DNA of 64,000 nt from an uncultured Oleiphilaceae bacterium (GTDB lineage Bacteria > Pseudomonadota > Gammaproteobacteria > Pseudomonadales > Oleiphilaceae): assembly GCA_913060665.1 (NCBI GenBank), contig CAJXUY010000003.1, forward strand, positions 1-64,000, read 5' to 3'. The position numbers and the translations under genes were made by a program. This document shows, piece after piece, positions 16,231 through 25,788 of the stretch. A model generated the notes under the pieces. The model was given only the letters and a program-made list of their open reading frames with translations. It was not told where the DNA came from and made no database searches. Numbering within the stretch: the first letter of the stretch is position 1; the number at the start of each line of letters is the position of its first letter.

Positions 16231-19200
16231 ATGCAAATAATAAAAATCATTGTTTCACTTATCATCTTATCTATAACCATATTAACCCAAGCTAACGCCT
16301 CCGAAATCCGAACGAGTCCTAACTCAAACCGAAGCGCATCTTCACTGTTAAGTGGGAGTGCAGTCACTGGTTCCGCCTATATCTACGTTGTATCCAGTCA
16401 GCCAAATACCACACAAGTTAGATTTTATCTTGATTCAAGCACTAGCGCCCCACCCACTAAAATTGAAAACCTTGCAGAGTATGATTTCGCCGGGACAATG
16501 GTAGACGGAAGCGCCCGGCCATTTGACTCAAATACAGTTCTCGATGGTTACCACACCTTAACCGTCGAATTAGAAGACCGTTCGGGAGCAGTTGAAGTGC
16601 ACGAAGCACAATTTCTAGTCGCTAATCACGAACCCAGCCTAGTACTAGCTGATCAGTTTCATAACGCTAACGTAGTAGAAGGTACGATCTCTGCAGAGTT
16701 CAACACGACACTCACCGCTCATGATGGATCTATACAGCCCTTCTCGATCTCAGAGTCTACTTCGTGGATTGAAGTTACTGCCTCATCAAGTTCAACGCCT
16801 TCAAATATACGAGTCTCAATAGATACCTCATCTATGGTACCTGGCCAGTATGAAGGGCTCGTCAGTTTCGATTCAACAGGGTTTCTCTCTACGAGCCTAA
16901 CAGTCACAGTGTCTGTAACTGCGCAGAGTTCAGGCACATATGAACTGTTAGTTAGTGATAGTAGTACGCGTTCATTTGCGACATCACTAAACGGAATGAC
17001 GTTAGCCGGCAATACTCATATATTTGTTTATCCAGAAGACAGTGTAAAAAAGGTTGAGTTTTTCTTGGATAAGCCCGCAACCGGCACGCCAACAAAAACC
17101 GAAGGTCTTAAACCCTACGATTTAGGAGGTACACAATCTAACGATAATGCTATTCCCTATGATACCAGTACACTTTCCGACGGTTCTCACACGCTAGTAG
17201 CAAAGGTAATAAAGAATGACCTTTCTGAAGAGGTTATTGCAGCAACGTTTAACATTGGCAACGCTGTAAATGGGTTCTTACTGTCCCCTTCCACTATTTC
17301 TGAAGACTTAATTATCGGGGACTCGCCTTCCACTAGATACGTATTGCTGGGTTTAAATGCTAGCGCTGACGGCTCTAGTCCAATCTACAATGCGACAAGC
17401 AATGAAGCCTGGCTAACAGTTACGCCTTATTCTGGTGCCGCTCCAGAAACACTAACTGTGACACTTGATCCAACCGGGATGCCTATCGGAAATTATACAG
17501 CAGAGATTGCAGTAACCGCGCCGAATTTTGAGACATCTATAATGCCCGTGACGATGTCAATATCTCAGTTTGGCCATACACTAGGGGTTAGTAGTAACGT
17601 TATCAATGTCGTTAGCATACCCAGTTCAGGTATAGTTTCGCGTACTATAAACCTCACAACAAGCGATAACTCGACCAATAGTTATTCAGTACTAACCGAT
17701 TCAAATTGGTTAACAACAAGCTCTGCCTCCGGTTTTACCCCAGAAGATATCACGATCAACATCGATACAAATACACTCGCACTTGGAAGTCATCAGGGGG
17801 TGCTAACCATCTCAGCAAATACCTTTGAGACAATATTTGTAACCGTAAATGTAGACATTTCTGAAACCAATAAGTGCGCGCCTGTCATCTGCTCGGACAT
17901 CAAAGTAACTCTACCTTATGAGCTTAATTTCAATAATGATGATGGCCACATTCTTGACAAGAACACTATTGGAAGTGGGTTCACTTATATTCAAACTAGC
18001 ACTAATGGCGGAGGGTTGTTGTCTGACAATTTTGAAGTCGATATCGCGTCTGGTGTTCTTAACCTAACGACCACTCAGGGCATTCAGTTTCTTGACAACA
18101 ACAATTTAAACAACGCACTGGGCGTTGGATTCGCAGGTCCGAACCAGATAACCGATATTTCAACTACATTGTTATCCCCTCCTCCTGGATCGGGTAAATT
18201 TGAGCAAGCCGGGCTTTGGCTCGGTGTTGATGAAGATCATTATATAAAGTTGATACTACTCTCCACCCCTTCCGGATCAAACATTGAGCTTGCTTATGAA
18301 GAAGGAGGGCTTATTGAATCTAGCACAGTTGCAAATATTTCTAATGTATCTTCATCTGATATTACGTTTAGGTTGATTGCTACACCGTCTAGTAAAGCTG
18401 TAAGTGGTTACTACTCAATTAATGGGGGTGAGGAACACAAAATAGATACGTTCACCGTCTCCCCTGAGATGTTCAGCTTTGACGCAGCGGGAATAGACCC
18501 TGAAATTGGTACAAGGTCTTTCAGCGGTATCTTTGTGACAAGTCGCCACAACAGTTCGCCAATAACCTACTCTTTTGAACACTTCACGGTTAAAGAGAGT
18601 CTAACGCCACCTGATGGGAGCAATTTCGATTTCACCAGGAAGTCCCATCATATTAGCTTTCCAACCAGTATGGTATGGGGACCTGACGGCAGGCTTTATG
18701 TAACCGAGCTATTCGGGACTATTCATGCTTTAACCTACGACAGTAACCTAAATGTTACTAGCGATGAAGTCATAAACTCCCTGACTAATACTCATGGGGG
18801 AAGGCTGACTCTCGGCATTACGCTACATCACGATGATATTAACGACCCAAATGATTTTTCACTTTGGGTATCTCACTCAAGTCCTTCTATTGATAATGGT
18901 ATTGCCAACTCAGGTACAGTATCAAAGCTTAGCGGTCCTGGCTTCAACTTAGTCGAAGATGTTATTACCGGCTTACCAAGAGCCAAAGCAAACCATGCAC
19001 CCAATAGTCTACACTTCGGGACTGATGATCGACTCTATATTGCGATAGGCGGAAACACCGGCGCTGGAGCCCCTGTTAACGTACCTACGGAGTTTGGCGA
19101 TCGAGAAGAACAACCCCTATCAGCTGCGTTGGTAGTTGCAGATGTATTCGCTAGCGGGTTCGACGGTAGTTGTGCCAACAATACCGATATATATGGCGCT

Positions 19201-20700
19201 CCACCCTGCGATGTCATCGCCTTTTCTACAGGGATGAGAAACACCTATGACTTTGTGTTCCACTCCAACGGAGAGATTTATGCCCCTGATAATGGGTTAG
19301 GTGTCACAGGAGCATTTCCTTCTCAGCCATTCCCTGACTGCTCAGGATTTGCCAGCCCATCCCCCTGGACGTCAGGAGGCCAAAATCCATTAGAGCAACC
19401 CGATTTATTACTCAGGCTTAAGGAAGGTAAGTTTTACGGTCACCCTAACCCATCAATTGATGAATGTGTCTTTAAAGATGGCAGCTATCAAGGCGTTTCA
19501 GCATCGCTCAACTATGAACCGCCGTTAGCCGTATTAGGAGCTCATACATCATCAAATGGCATTATTGAGTACCAATCATCCAATGCCTGCGGTGCACTTA
19601 AAGGTAACCTACTCATAACCAACTACTCACTTGGAGACAATATTGTACGAGTAGTGCTTAACCCACCGGGAGATGGGGTTTTGTTTCAGGAGAGTCTAGT
19701 CGGTAATTTCAACGACCCGTTAACATTATCCGAGAATAGCACCGGAGACCTATTTGTCGCAGAGTTTGGGAGCGGTAAAATAACCTCTCTCCGCTCTATA
19801 TCAAACGGATGCTGGGATACCTTAGCTGACGCACCTGAGCCCTTATTAGACTCTGGCAGCGCATCCTATAACGGTAAGCTTTACACTGTGGGCGGCAAAA
19901 CCAGTGCGGGGCCAGTCAACACTGTATACGAATATGATACCCAGGCAGATACCTGGTTCCAACTAACAGACAAGCCTGGTCTAGCAGTCGAAAACCCTGC
20001 CACCGTGGCCCTTAATGGCACAATCTACGTGTTTGGTGGGTCTTCACTTCCTTTTTCAGGTGCAGTGTCTGATTCATACAAATACGATATCAATACTGAT
20101 AGCTGGGACACCATCGCCAGTATGCCAACATCAAGAGGTGGAATCCGCGCAGAGGTGATAGGTCAAAAAATATACATAGCTGGCGGTATGGACCAAAACG
20201 GCTCTTCCATAGGCCTTCTGGAAGTTTATGACATCGTAACAAACAGCTGGTCATCAGCAGCACCTATGACTGAAGTAAGGGATAACCCAGGTACAGCCGT
20301 TATCAATGGCAAACTTTATGTTATTGGGGGTCGAGAACGAACATCAAGCGGAACGACGATCAATGGCACCAAAGCCTCAGGAGAAGTATATGACCCAGTA
20401 GCAGACACCTGGAACTACATTGCCGCAATGCCAACAGGAAGAAGAACGATGGTCATTAGTAGCTTAAACGAAAAAATACAGGTAATAGGTGGCGAGTATA
20501 ACCCTGCGAGCCCAGACTTTGTTTTCAACCAAAATGAGGAATATGACCCTGTATTAAACGTTTGGATTCCATTGCCAAATGCGCCTTATCCTCGCCATGG
20601 GGCTGCATTTTCAACAATAAATAATACGCTTTACATAACGGGAGGTGGTGAAGAGGGAGGGAGCTCATTTACGAAAACCACCCAAAAATACACTCGTTAG
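16231..20700 (+). CDS. Secreted multidomain protein: BACON-like repeats, lectin-like, sugar-dehydrogenase-like propeller, kelch
   Basis: A 1489-residue exported protein with a signal peptide ending near 'TQANA'. Residues 30-545 hold repeated beta domains of Ig/BACON style (for example 'SWIEVTASSSSTPSNIRVSI', 'WLTVTPYSGAAPETLTVTL'). Residues 550-795 look like a concanavalin-type lectin domain. Residues 805-1190 resemble the glucose/sorbosone dehydrogenase beta-propeller ('PTSMVWGPDGRLYVTEL', 'NHAPNSLHFGTDDRLYIAIG'). Residues 1192-1489 carry six kelch repeats with 'GG' motifs, enough for one six-bladed propeller. There is no PEP-CTERM tail. Matrix structure, carbohydrate binding or sugar oxidation are possible; the function is inferred only. 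The start at 16231 has an AGAGGGA ribosome site and fits the signal peptide; 16165 is an alternative. A CRP-type site lies upstream. Confidence 0.82.
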   Translation: MQIIKIIVSLIILSITILTQANASEIRTSPNSNRSASSLLSGSAVTGSAYIYVVSSQPNTTQVRFYLDSSTSAPPTKIENLAEYDFAGTMVDGSARPFDSNTVLDGYHTLTVELEDRSGAVEVHEAQFLVANHEPSLVLADQFHNANVVEGTISAEFNTTLTAHDGSIQPFSISESTSWIEVTASSSSTPSNIRVSIDTSSMVPGQYEGLVSFDSTGFLSTSLTVTVSVTAQSSGTYELLVSDSSTRSFATSLNGMTLAGNTHIFVYPEDSVKKVEFFLDKPATGTPTKTEGLKPYDLGGTQSNDNAIPYDTSTLSDGSHTLVAKVIKNDLSEEVIAATFNIGNAVNGFLLSPSTISEDLIIGDSPSTRYVLLGLNASADGSSPIYNATSNEAWLTVTPYSGAAPETLTVTLDPTGMPIGNYTAEIAVTAPNFETSIMPVTMSISQFGHTLGVSSNVINVVSIPSSGIVSRTINLTTSDNSTNSYSVLTDSNWLTTSSASGFTPEDITINIDTNTLALGSHQGVLTISANTFETIFVTVNVDISETNKCAPVICSDIKVTLPYELNFNNDDGHILDKNTIGSGFTYIQTSTNGGGLLSDNFEVDIASGVLNLTTTQGIQFLDNNNLNNALGVGFAGPNQITDISTTLLSPPPGSGKFEQAGLWLGVDEDHYIKLILLSTPSGSNIELAYEEGGLIESSTVANISNVSSSDITFRLIATPSSKAVSGYYSINGGEEHKIDTFTVSPEMFSFDAAGIDPEIGTRSFSGIFVTSRHNSSPITYSFEHFTVKESLTPPDGSNFDFTRKSHHISFPTSMVWGPDGRLYVTELFGTIHALTYDSNLNVTSDEVINSLTNTHGGRLTLGITLHHDDINDPNDFSLWVSHSSPSIDNGIANSGTVSKLSGPGFNLVEDVITGLPRAKANHAPNSLHFGTDDRLYIAIGGNTGAGAPVNVPTEFGDREEQPLSAALVVADVFASGFDGSCANNTDIYGAPPCDVIAFSTGMRNTYDFVFHSNGEIYAPDNGLGVTGAFPSQPFPDCSGFASPSPWTSGGQNPLEQPDLLLRLKEGKFYGHPNPSIDECVFKDGSYQGVSASLNYEPPLAVLGAHTSSNGIIEYQSSNACGALKGNLLITNYSLGDNIVRVVLNPPGDGVLFQESLVGNFNDPLTLSENSTGDLFVAEFGSGKITSLRSISNGCWDTLADAPEPLLDSGSASYNGKLYTVGGKTSAGPVNTVYEYDTQADTWFQLTDKPGLAVENPATVALNGTIYVFGGSSLPFSGAVSDSYKYDINTDSWDTIASMPTSRGGIRAEVIGQKIYIAGGMDQNGSSIGLLEVYDIVTNSWSSAAPMTEVRDNPGTAVINGKLYVIGGRERTSSGTTINGTKASGEVYDPVADTWNYIAAMPTGRRTMVISSLNEKIQVIGGEYNPASPDFVFNQNEEYDPVLNVWIPLPNAPYPRHGAAFSTINNTLYITGGGEEGGSSFTKTTQKYTR

Positions 20701-20743
20701 TTTAGCCGTAAGCGGAGTAATCCAGAAGCGCTCCCAAATCGAC

Positions 20744-21760
20744 TTACCCCGTGAGCAACATCTTGAAGTTTCGCTTCAAGGTGTTGCTCGATGTTCTCTT
20801 AATCAAAATATTATTAACGAACCATACCTGAAAGTAGGTTATTAAAGCGGCAGCGGTAAAAACCAATAGGTACTTCACTGTAACACCGGCTTGAATATGT
20901 TTAACTAAAGGGATGTGCCACAGGTATATCCAAATCGAATTTTGAGCAATAAATAAAATACCACCTTTAATATAGCGGTTCTTCTCCAACGCAGACCAGA
21001 TAACATCACCTACCAACCATATAACTAAGGATACAGCGATTGCATAAGAAAAGTAGTATATTGAAGGAGGATATTTATATGCCTGTGTTGGTACGAAGTT
21101 TCCAGATTGAGTCCATAGAACTCCACCTATAGCGACAAAACATGTAACAGACAACCAAAGTAATTTTTTGGTTATATGATTGGATAATAGAGGTATTCTT
21201 AAACCAAAAGCAAACAAAAGGGAATAAGGTACAATATAATAAATAACCATCGTTAGTAGCTGATACGAACCGACAGAAATGTAAGGCATCGCAACGTAAC
21301 GAAATAGTTCATATATCACTAATGCAGTTAAAAGCATAAACAGGTATCGTTTATCAGATGGTGTGTTCCGGTGCAGTTGATATATAAGCGGTGACACTAA
21401 TGCTACGAGAAGAAACACCCTTATAATCCAGACATACCCAATACCACTTATAAGAAAGTAACTAGTTGCGATTTTATTGAGAGTCAGGTCATCCGATATT
21501 GGGTTAAGAATATAAAGTGCAGTAAAATATATCGTTAGAAAAATCCATACCGGAAACAGTAAACGCTTTACACGCTTCCATAAATAAGTACGATATGATT
21601 CATTCTTGAATGCTATGCCGAACGACATCCCTGAAACTAACACCATTAAAGGAACATCAAAATTTCTTAATTGAAATAACAAGTCATGTGGACCGACATG
21701 AGCCAGTATGATCATGGCCAAACCGACAAAACGTAAAAAATCTATTTTATTAACTCTCAT
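20744..21760 (-). CDS. Membrane acyltransferase (acyltransferase 3 / OafA-like)
   Basis: A polytopic protein of about 338 residues with roughly ten hydrophobic segments, matching the acyltransferase-3 family that moves acetyl or other acyl groups across the inner membrane onto glycans. The family's opening is 'KIDFLRFVGLAMIILAHVG' with the Arg and His (R...H) pair. No C-terminal SGNH domain is present. The ATG at 21760 is preferred because it begins exactly at the family's N terminus ('MRVNKIDFLRF'); an ATG at 21826 would add 22 residues. It is convergent with the 16231 gene. Its last codons encode a strong RNA hairpin. Likely role: O-acylation of the exopolysaccharide or another surface glycan. 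Confidence 0.8.
   Translation of the reverse strand: MRVNKIDFLRFVGLAMIILAHVGPHDLLFQLRNFDVPLMVLVSGMSFGIAFKNESYRTYLWKRVKRLLFPVWIFLTIYFTALYILNPISDDLTLNKIATSYFLISGIGYVWIIRVFLLVALVSPLIYQLHRNTPSDKRYLFMLLTALVIYELFRYVAMPYISVGSYQLLTMVIYYIVPYSLLFAFGLRIPLLSNHITKKLLWLSVTCFVAIGGVLWTQSGNFVPTQAYKYPPSIYYFSYAIAVSLVIWLVGDVIWSALEKNRYIKGGILFIAQNSIWIYLWHIPLVKHIQAGVTVKYLLVFTAAALITYFQVWFVNNILIKRTSSNTLKRNFKMLLTG
20753..20789. terminator. Strong hairpin inside the 3' end of the acyltransferase gene
   Basis: A 16-bp stem with a single G-T pair (20753-20768 with 20774-20789) around a 5-nt loop, located between convergent genes. It overlaps the last 15 codons of the minus-strand gene. No U-tract follows on either strand. 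It could act as a bidirectional factor-assisted terminator. Confidence 0.5.
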
Positions 21761-21996
21761 AACAGTGTACAAAATTCCTTTTACACAAAAAGCGAGACGA
21801 TCAAAACCATCCTGTACTGATACCATATATTCGGCTAGTAAAAGCCAGAAATTTTACATCATATATTTTTAAATTCAAGATTGGGCGTAATATCATTCAC
21901 TTATTTACTCATCTGGCTATAATATTTCTTTTGATGCTTATTGCCTGTAGACTGAGGCTATCACTAGCATTGTATTAATAAGAGTATTATTGGTTT

Positions 21997-22926
21997 ATGG
22001 ATGTTTCAGTCATATTCGCGACGTGTAATCGAGACACAATTCTAAAAAACACCCTCGATAGCCTTATAAATCTCAATACAGACCAGTTAGAGTGGGAACT
22101 GATTGTTATTGATAACGCAGTTAAAGACCAAACCAAATCACTGGTGGAGTCATATATTCCAGAGTTACCCGTTAAATATATTACCGAATCAACACCTGGT
22201 AAAAATAATGCGTTAAATAAAGCGCTTCCCCTCGCTAAAGGCGCGCTATTGGTATTTACAGACGATGATATAATTGCTCAGCCAGATTGGCTAAATGAGC
22301 TTTATATTGGCGCAAAACGCAATCCAAAATTTGATATATTTGGCGGCAGTATACGTCCACACTACCCAAATGTTAAATTGGATAAACGAATAAACCTTAG
22401 TCATCATTCTATATCTAGCGCTCTCGTTATTACAGACCCGACCCTTACAGAAGGCCCAATTCGCCCCGGCAGAATCTGGGGGCCAAATATGGCCATTAGA
22501 CGTAAAGTAATTGATGAAGGCTTTATCTTTAACAGTCAGATTGGACCTAACGGTAAAGACTATATCATGGGTAGCGAGACGGAGTTTTTATTACGGGTAA
22601 ATAAGGCAGGTCACGAAAGTGTTTTTTTACCAAACGCAGTAGTACTTCACCAAATACGTGAGGATCAGTTAAATCTAGAGTGGATGGCGGGTCGAGCATT
22701 TAGGCAAGGAAAAGGGAATATAGCCCTATTCAACACAGTAAAGTCAAGGCAGTTGTGGGGTGCTCCCCGCTATCTTTATAAAAAGGCAATTATACACAAA
22801 CTACTAATGTATATTGCACGTTTGAAAAACGATGATAAGCAATTTTTCAGTCACTTTATTCGTTACTATTTTTTAAAAGGTCAGATTCATCAATGTAGAC
22901 GTAGCCCTTCAAGCTCGTCGACCTAA
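21997..22926 (+). CDS. Glycosyltransferase family 2
   Basis: A 309-residue GT-A fold transferase. The N terminus 'VSVIFATCNRDTILKNTL' and the DxD-like 'VFTDDDI' (about residue 87-93) are the nucleotide-sugar-binding landmarks. 'GPNMAIRR' and a later 'GSETEFLLRV' match the acceptor and catalytic region of family 2 enzymes acting on lipid-linked glycans. No membrane span is obvious. It is the only plus-strand gene between 20701 and 31180, and its 3' end overlaps the next convergent gene by 18 bp. It probably adds one sugar to the repeat unit; donor and linkage cannot be told. Confidence 0.85.
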   Translation: MDVSVIFATCNRDTILKNTLDSLINLNTDQLEWELIVIDNAVKDQTKSLVESYIPELPVKYITESTPGKNNALNKALPLAKGALLVFTDDDIIAQPDWLNELYIGAKRNPKFDIFGGSIRPHYPNVKLDKRINLSHHSISSALVITDPTLTEGPIRPGRIWGPNMAIRRKVIDEGFIFNSQIGPNGKDYIMGSETEFLLRVNKAGHESVFLPNAVVLHQIREDQLNLEWMAGRAFRQGKGNIALFNTVKSRQLWGAPRYLYKKAIIHKLLMYIARLKNDDKQFFSHFIRYYFLKGQIHQCRRSPSSSST

Positions 22927-23853
22927 TACAACCTTTGCGATTCCTTTAATTGAGTTTATGTTAAGTTTATATTTCAAACTTAAAACAAAACTGCGAAATG
23001 CCATAACACCAGCCCCCCCCTCACCCAGAAAGTGTATACCAAGTGCATAGTAGTTAATTGATATAAACTGATCTAGGTTTTTTACAGCCTGCTTAGACTT
23101 AGGCAGTTTAACGAGTTTTTTAGCTGCTATAATGCGTTCTTCCGCCTGAAGGACGCTTCGTTTATGGGATATTCCGTCTGGATGATTCCTGTAAAGATGA
23201 CAAGGTGTTTCGATATAAGCTAGATTTGTAGCGTAAACTGCCCTAAACCACATCTCTCGATCGTCTATATGGCGCAAAGTTTCATCAAACCCACCTATTT
23301 TTACTAACAAGCTTTTTCTAATGGCAACGCTCGATGTACCAATAAAGTTAGTTTTAATAATGGCAGAGAAAGCATCACTTGATTCAATAAAATATGCCGC
23401 ATCAAAAATCTTTCTACCCAAAACCCCTTGTAACGTATAATAGTCATCAATCATTCGGTACCGGACTGTTTTTTCAGCCGAAGCGTCAACCATAGAAAAA
23501 TTCGTAGAAAGCATTCCTACTGAAGGCTCCAATTTAAACACAGCCATAGCAGAAGATAACTTACCCGGCAATGCAATATCATCAGCATCAAAAAGAAATA
23601 CAACCTCTCCCTGCGCCAAATTCAACCCAATATTACGTGGCTTTGCAGGGCCTCCGCTATTATCTATTCTTTCATAACGAATAATGGGGTATTTAGCAAC
23701 TAGTGCAGCAACAACATCAGCAGTACCGTCGGTAGATCCATCATCAACAATAATAATTTCTTTATCTTGATAGTCTTGTTCAAGCAAAGAAGTGAGGGTG
23801 TCCTCAATATACTTCTCACCATTGTAGACAGGTATAACCACTGATGCTTTCAT
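22909..23853 (-). CDS. Glycosyltransferase family 2
   Basis: A 314-residue family 2 glycosyltransferase with 'ASVVIPVYNGEKYIEDTL', 'IIVDDGSTDGT', the DxD-type 'LFDADDIALPGK' and 'DDREMWFRA'. It is paralogous to the product of the gene at 27809 (same 'NSGGPAKPRN' / 'NCGGPAGPRN' segment and similar tail). Codons near residue 278 contain a run of eight G (23013-23020), a possible slippage site, though a frameshift there would lose only the C-terminal tail. It is separated from the flippase gene by 5 nt, so they form one operon. Role: sugar addition to the surface-glycan repeat unit. Confidence 0.87.
   Translation of the reverse strand: MKASVVIPVYNGEKYIEDTLTSLLEQDYQDKEIIIVDDGSTDGTADVVAALVAKYPIIRYERIDNSGGPAKPRNIGLNLAQGEVVFLFDADDIALPGKLSSAMAVFKLEPSVGMLSTNFSMVDASAEKTVRYRMIDDYYTLQGVLGRKIFDAAYFIESSDAFSAIIKTNFIGTSSVAIRKSLLVKIGGFDETLRHIDDREMWFRAVYATNLAYIETPCHLYRNHPDGISHKRSVLQAEERIIAAKKLVKLPKSKQAVKNLDQFISINYYALGIHFLGEGGAGVMAFRSFVLSLKYKLNINSIKGIAKVVLGRRA
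23013..23020. repeat. C8/G8 homopolymer in a GT2 gene
   Basis: A run of eight C on the plus strand (G on the coding strand) inside the GT2 gene that ends at 22909. Such runs can vary in length by slippage. Its late position in the gene limits the effect of a frameshift. Confidence 0.9.
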
Positions 23854-23858
23854 AAAGC

Positions 23859-25433
23859 TTAAGTCCCCTTATGTCGTTTTAGCTTATTCTTAAGGGTCCC
23901 CCCCAAAAAAAGAAGCATAAATATTTTTGTAGGTAAAAGTTTCTTCAATTCTTTTTTTTCAGTTTCCTTAAATAACAAAGGTATCGATAAATAAGTCAAC
24001 ACAATAAATAACCCAACCAAAGAAATGAAGTGTATAAAATTAAAAGACTCGTGAAACTGATATTTAATGTAAAAAATAACCGTAAAAGGAACGGATAAAA
24101 CTATCCCTGACTGCAGGAAGTTCCTATAAATAGTAAGCATAGAAAATTCAATATCTTTCCTGAGTAGATAAAAAACCAAGAAAGTGCGAGTAAACAGAAA
24201 TGGAAGAACAACGCCAACTGCAGCGCCTTTAAGTCCATATTGAAGTATCAAAAAGTAACTAGCAGACAATCCAACAACTGCCTCAAATGCAACTACAAAT
24301 GACAGTGTTCTGGGTTTATTGATGGCCATTAACGAGTTACCAACAGGTGAACTCGAAAACGCGATCATCTTACCTGCCAAGACAATGCAGCAGATTTGGA
24401 ACGCGGTCTCTGCATCAAACGAAGTCCCCATCCAAAACGAAAAGAACTCTTTAGCAAATAAAATAAAACCAAAAACAGTAATAAAGCCAAGAATCGCATT
24501 CAGCCGCGTAAACAGGTACAGTTTTTGTGAGAATGCGTCAAAATCCTTTCTAGAAAAGTCTGTTGCGAACAACGGGGTGGTCATGTTTACAGCGCTAAAC
24601 AGAAATTGAGTCGCATATTCGACTAAACGTAGTGCTACGTAGTAAACCGTTAACTGGGAGGCGGTTAACAGATAGCCGATCACCCATAGGTCCCCCCTCT
24701 CCTTAAGTAAACGTGAAACATCTATAAAAAATGCCCAAGCGCTATAACCAGTAAGCGCTTTGATTGTAGCCTTATTAACAGAACCAACGCTCACACCGAT
24801 CTTTGGCTCAAGGTGTTTAGCAATATAATAAAAGGTAAGGTTCGACGAAAAAGACGAAATTAGCGCTATCGTCGCTATTGCAATAAGCTGATAGCCACAG
24901 AGAACCGCCCAAATAGTGGCTCCGGTAGACAGTAACTTAAATACAATTCTAGACAGTGCCAACAAGTCATAACGCATATGATAAGAGGCAATACCGGCAA
25001 ATGCTTTGAATGGAAATTCAACGGCAATATTAATGCCGGTAATAACAATAAGAATCTGAATCAAGTTTGCATTCTCAGGGTCATCAGTCCAATGCAGCGC
25101 AAAAAAACTTGCTGAGACGGTCACCAATAGAATAATTAATGCCAACACCGAATATATAAAAAACGCCGATGAAACCACCCTGTTAGTTTCTTGCCGGTCA
25201 TCAACTGCAAGCGACTTTGAAATAAAGCGCGTAACCGCACTGGCGAAACCTAGATCAAAAATATAAAGCGCGCCAGTAATACTAGAAACAATAATCCATA
25301 TACCATAAAGCTCATCCCCTAGGCTTGACACCATAAAGGGCAGCATAAAGAAACCAACGACTATTGCGAGTAACGTTTCGATCGTTCTAAGCAGAGAGCT
25401 TTTTAGAAATCTAGCGGATAATGATTGAGACAT
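23859..25433 (-). CDS. Oligosaccharide flippase family protein (Wzx-like)
   Basis: A 524-residue integral membrane protein with 12-14 hydrophobic segments, typical of the polysaccharide transporter (PST/MOP) superfamily. The N terminus 'LLRTIETLLAIVVGFFMLP' and 'ITGALYIFDLGFASAVTRF' match Wzx-like flippases. It should flip undecaprenyl-linked repeat units to the periplasm, working with the polymerase at 31181. It lies 5 nt upstream of a GT2 gene in the same operon. A G7 run next to a T7 run (on the coding strand) lies near the C terminus (23898-23904). It starts 7 nt past the stop of the small chimeric frame upstream. Confidence 0.88.
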   Translation of the reverse strand: MSQSLSARFLKSSLLRTIETLLAIVVGFFMLPFMVSSLGDELYGIWIIVSSITGALYIFDLGFASAVTRFISKSLAVDDRQETNRVVSSAFFIYSVLALIILLVTVSASFFALHWTDDPENANLIQILIVITGINIAVEFPFKAFAGIASYHMRYDLLALSRIVFKLLSTGATIWAVLCGYQLIAIATIALISSFSSNLTFYYIAKHLEPKIGVSVGSVNKATIKALTGYSAWAFFIDVSRLLKERGDLWVIGYLLTASQLTVYYVALRLVEYATQFLFSAVNMTTPLFATDFSRKDFDAFSQKLYLFTRLNAILGFITVFGFILFAKEFFSFWMGTSFDAETAFQICCIVLAGKMIAFSSSPVGNSLMAINKPRTLSFVVAFEAVVGLSASYFLILQYGLKGAAVGVVLPFLFTRTFLVFYLLRKDIEFSMLTIYRNFLQSGIVLSVPFTVIFYIKYQFHESFNFIHFISLVGLFIVLTYLSIPLLFKETEKKELKKLLPTKIFMLLFLGGTLKNKLKRHKGT

Positions 25434-25440
25434 ATAATTG

Positions 25441-25749
25441 TTACAACAAGGATTTAATCAATAGTTTAGGGGAAGGTATTGAGGGTTTAAACATTATAGG
25501 CTTAAGAGCGTATACTCCTGCGCTAGCTCTACCTCCTGTTGCTAGTGTATACCTTGTCAATCCAATATAGTTTGTCGCCAATAGTCGCTTTTGTTGACCC
25601 CCAACTGAAGGGTCGCGAGCAAATATAGCCTGATAACCGCTATACATCAACGTTTTGGCCAGTTGTAGTGCGTAAGAAGGTGCTCCTACATTCTTACATT
25701 CACAGAACACGCAAGCGAATTGTGCATTTTTGGTGTTTGCGAGAGTCAT
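25441..25749 (-). pseudogene. Chimeric remnant carrying a GT2 C-terminal tail
   Basis: A short reading frame of about 102 residues (ATG at 25749; a GTG at 25761 is also possible) without a good ribosome site. Its second half, from 'KRLLATNYIGLTRYTL' to 'KPSIPSPKLLIKSLL', matches the C-terminal tail of the GT2 encoded at 27809 ('KKLLASNYLALARYCV' ... 'RPSVSAFKLFVKSLM'). All catalytic GT2 parts are missing. The first half ('FACVFCECKNVGAPSYALQL') is unrelated to GT2 and not recognised. It looks like the 3' end of a lost GT2 gene joined to other DNA by deletion or recombination. It may still be transcribed with the flippase gene. Confidence 0.7.
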
Positions 25750-25788
25750 TGGTAAGCTCACAGTTATTCATTTATATGAGTTGATTGT

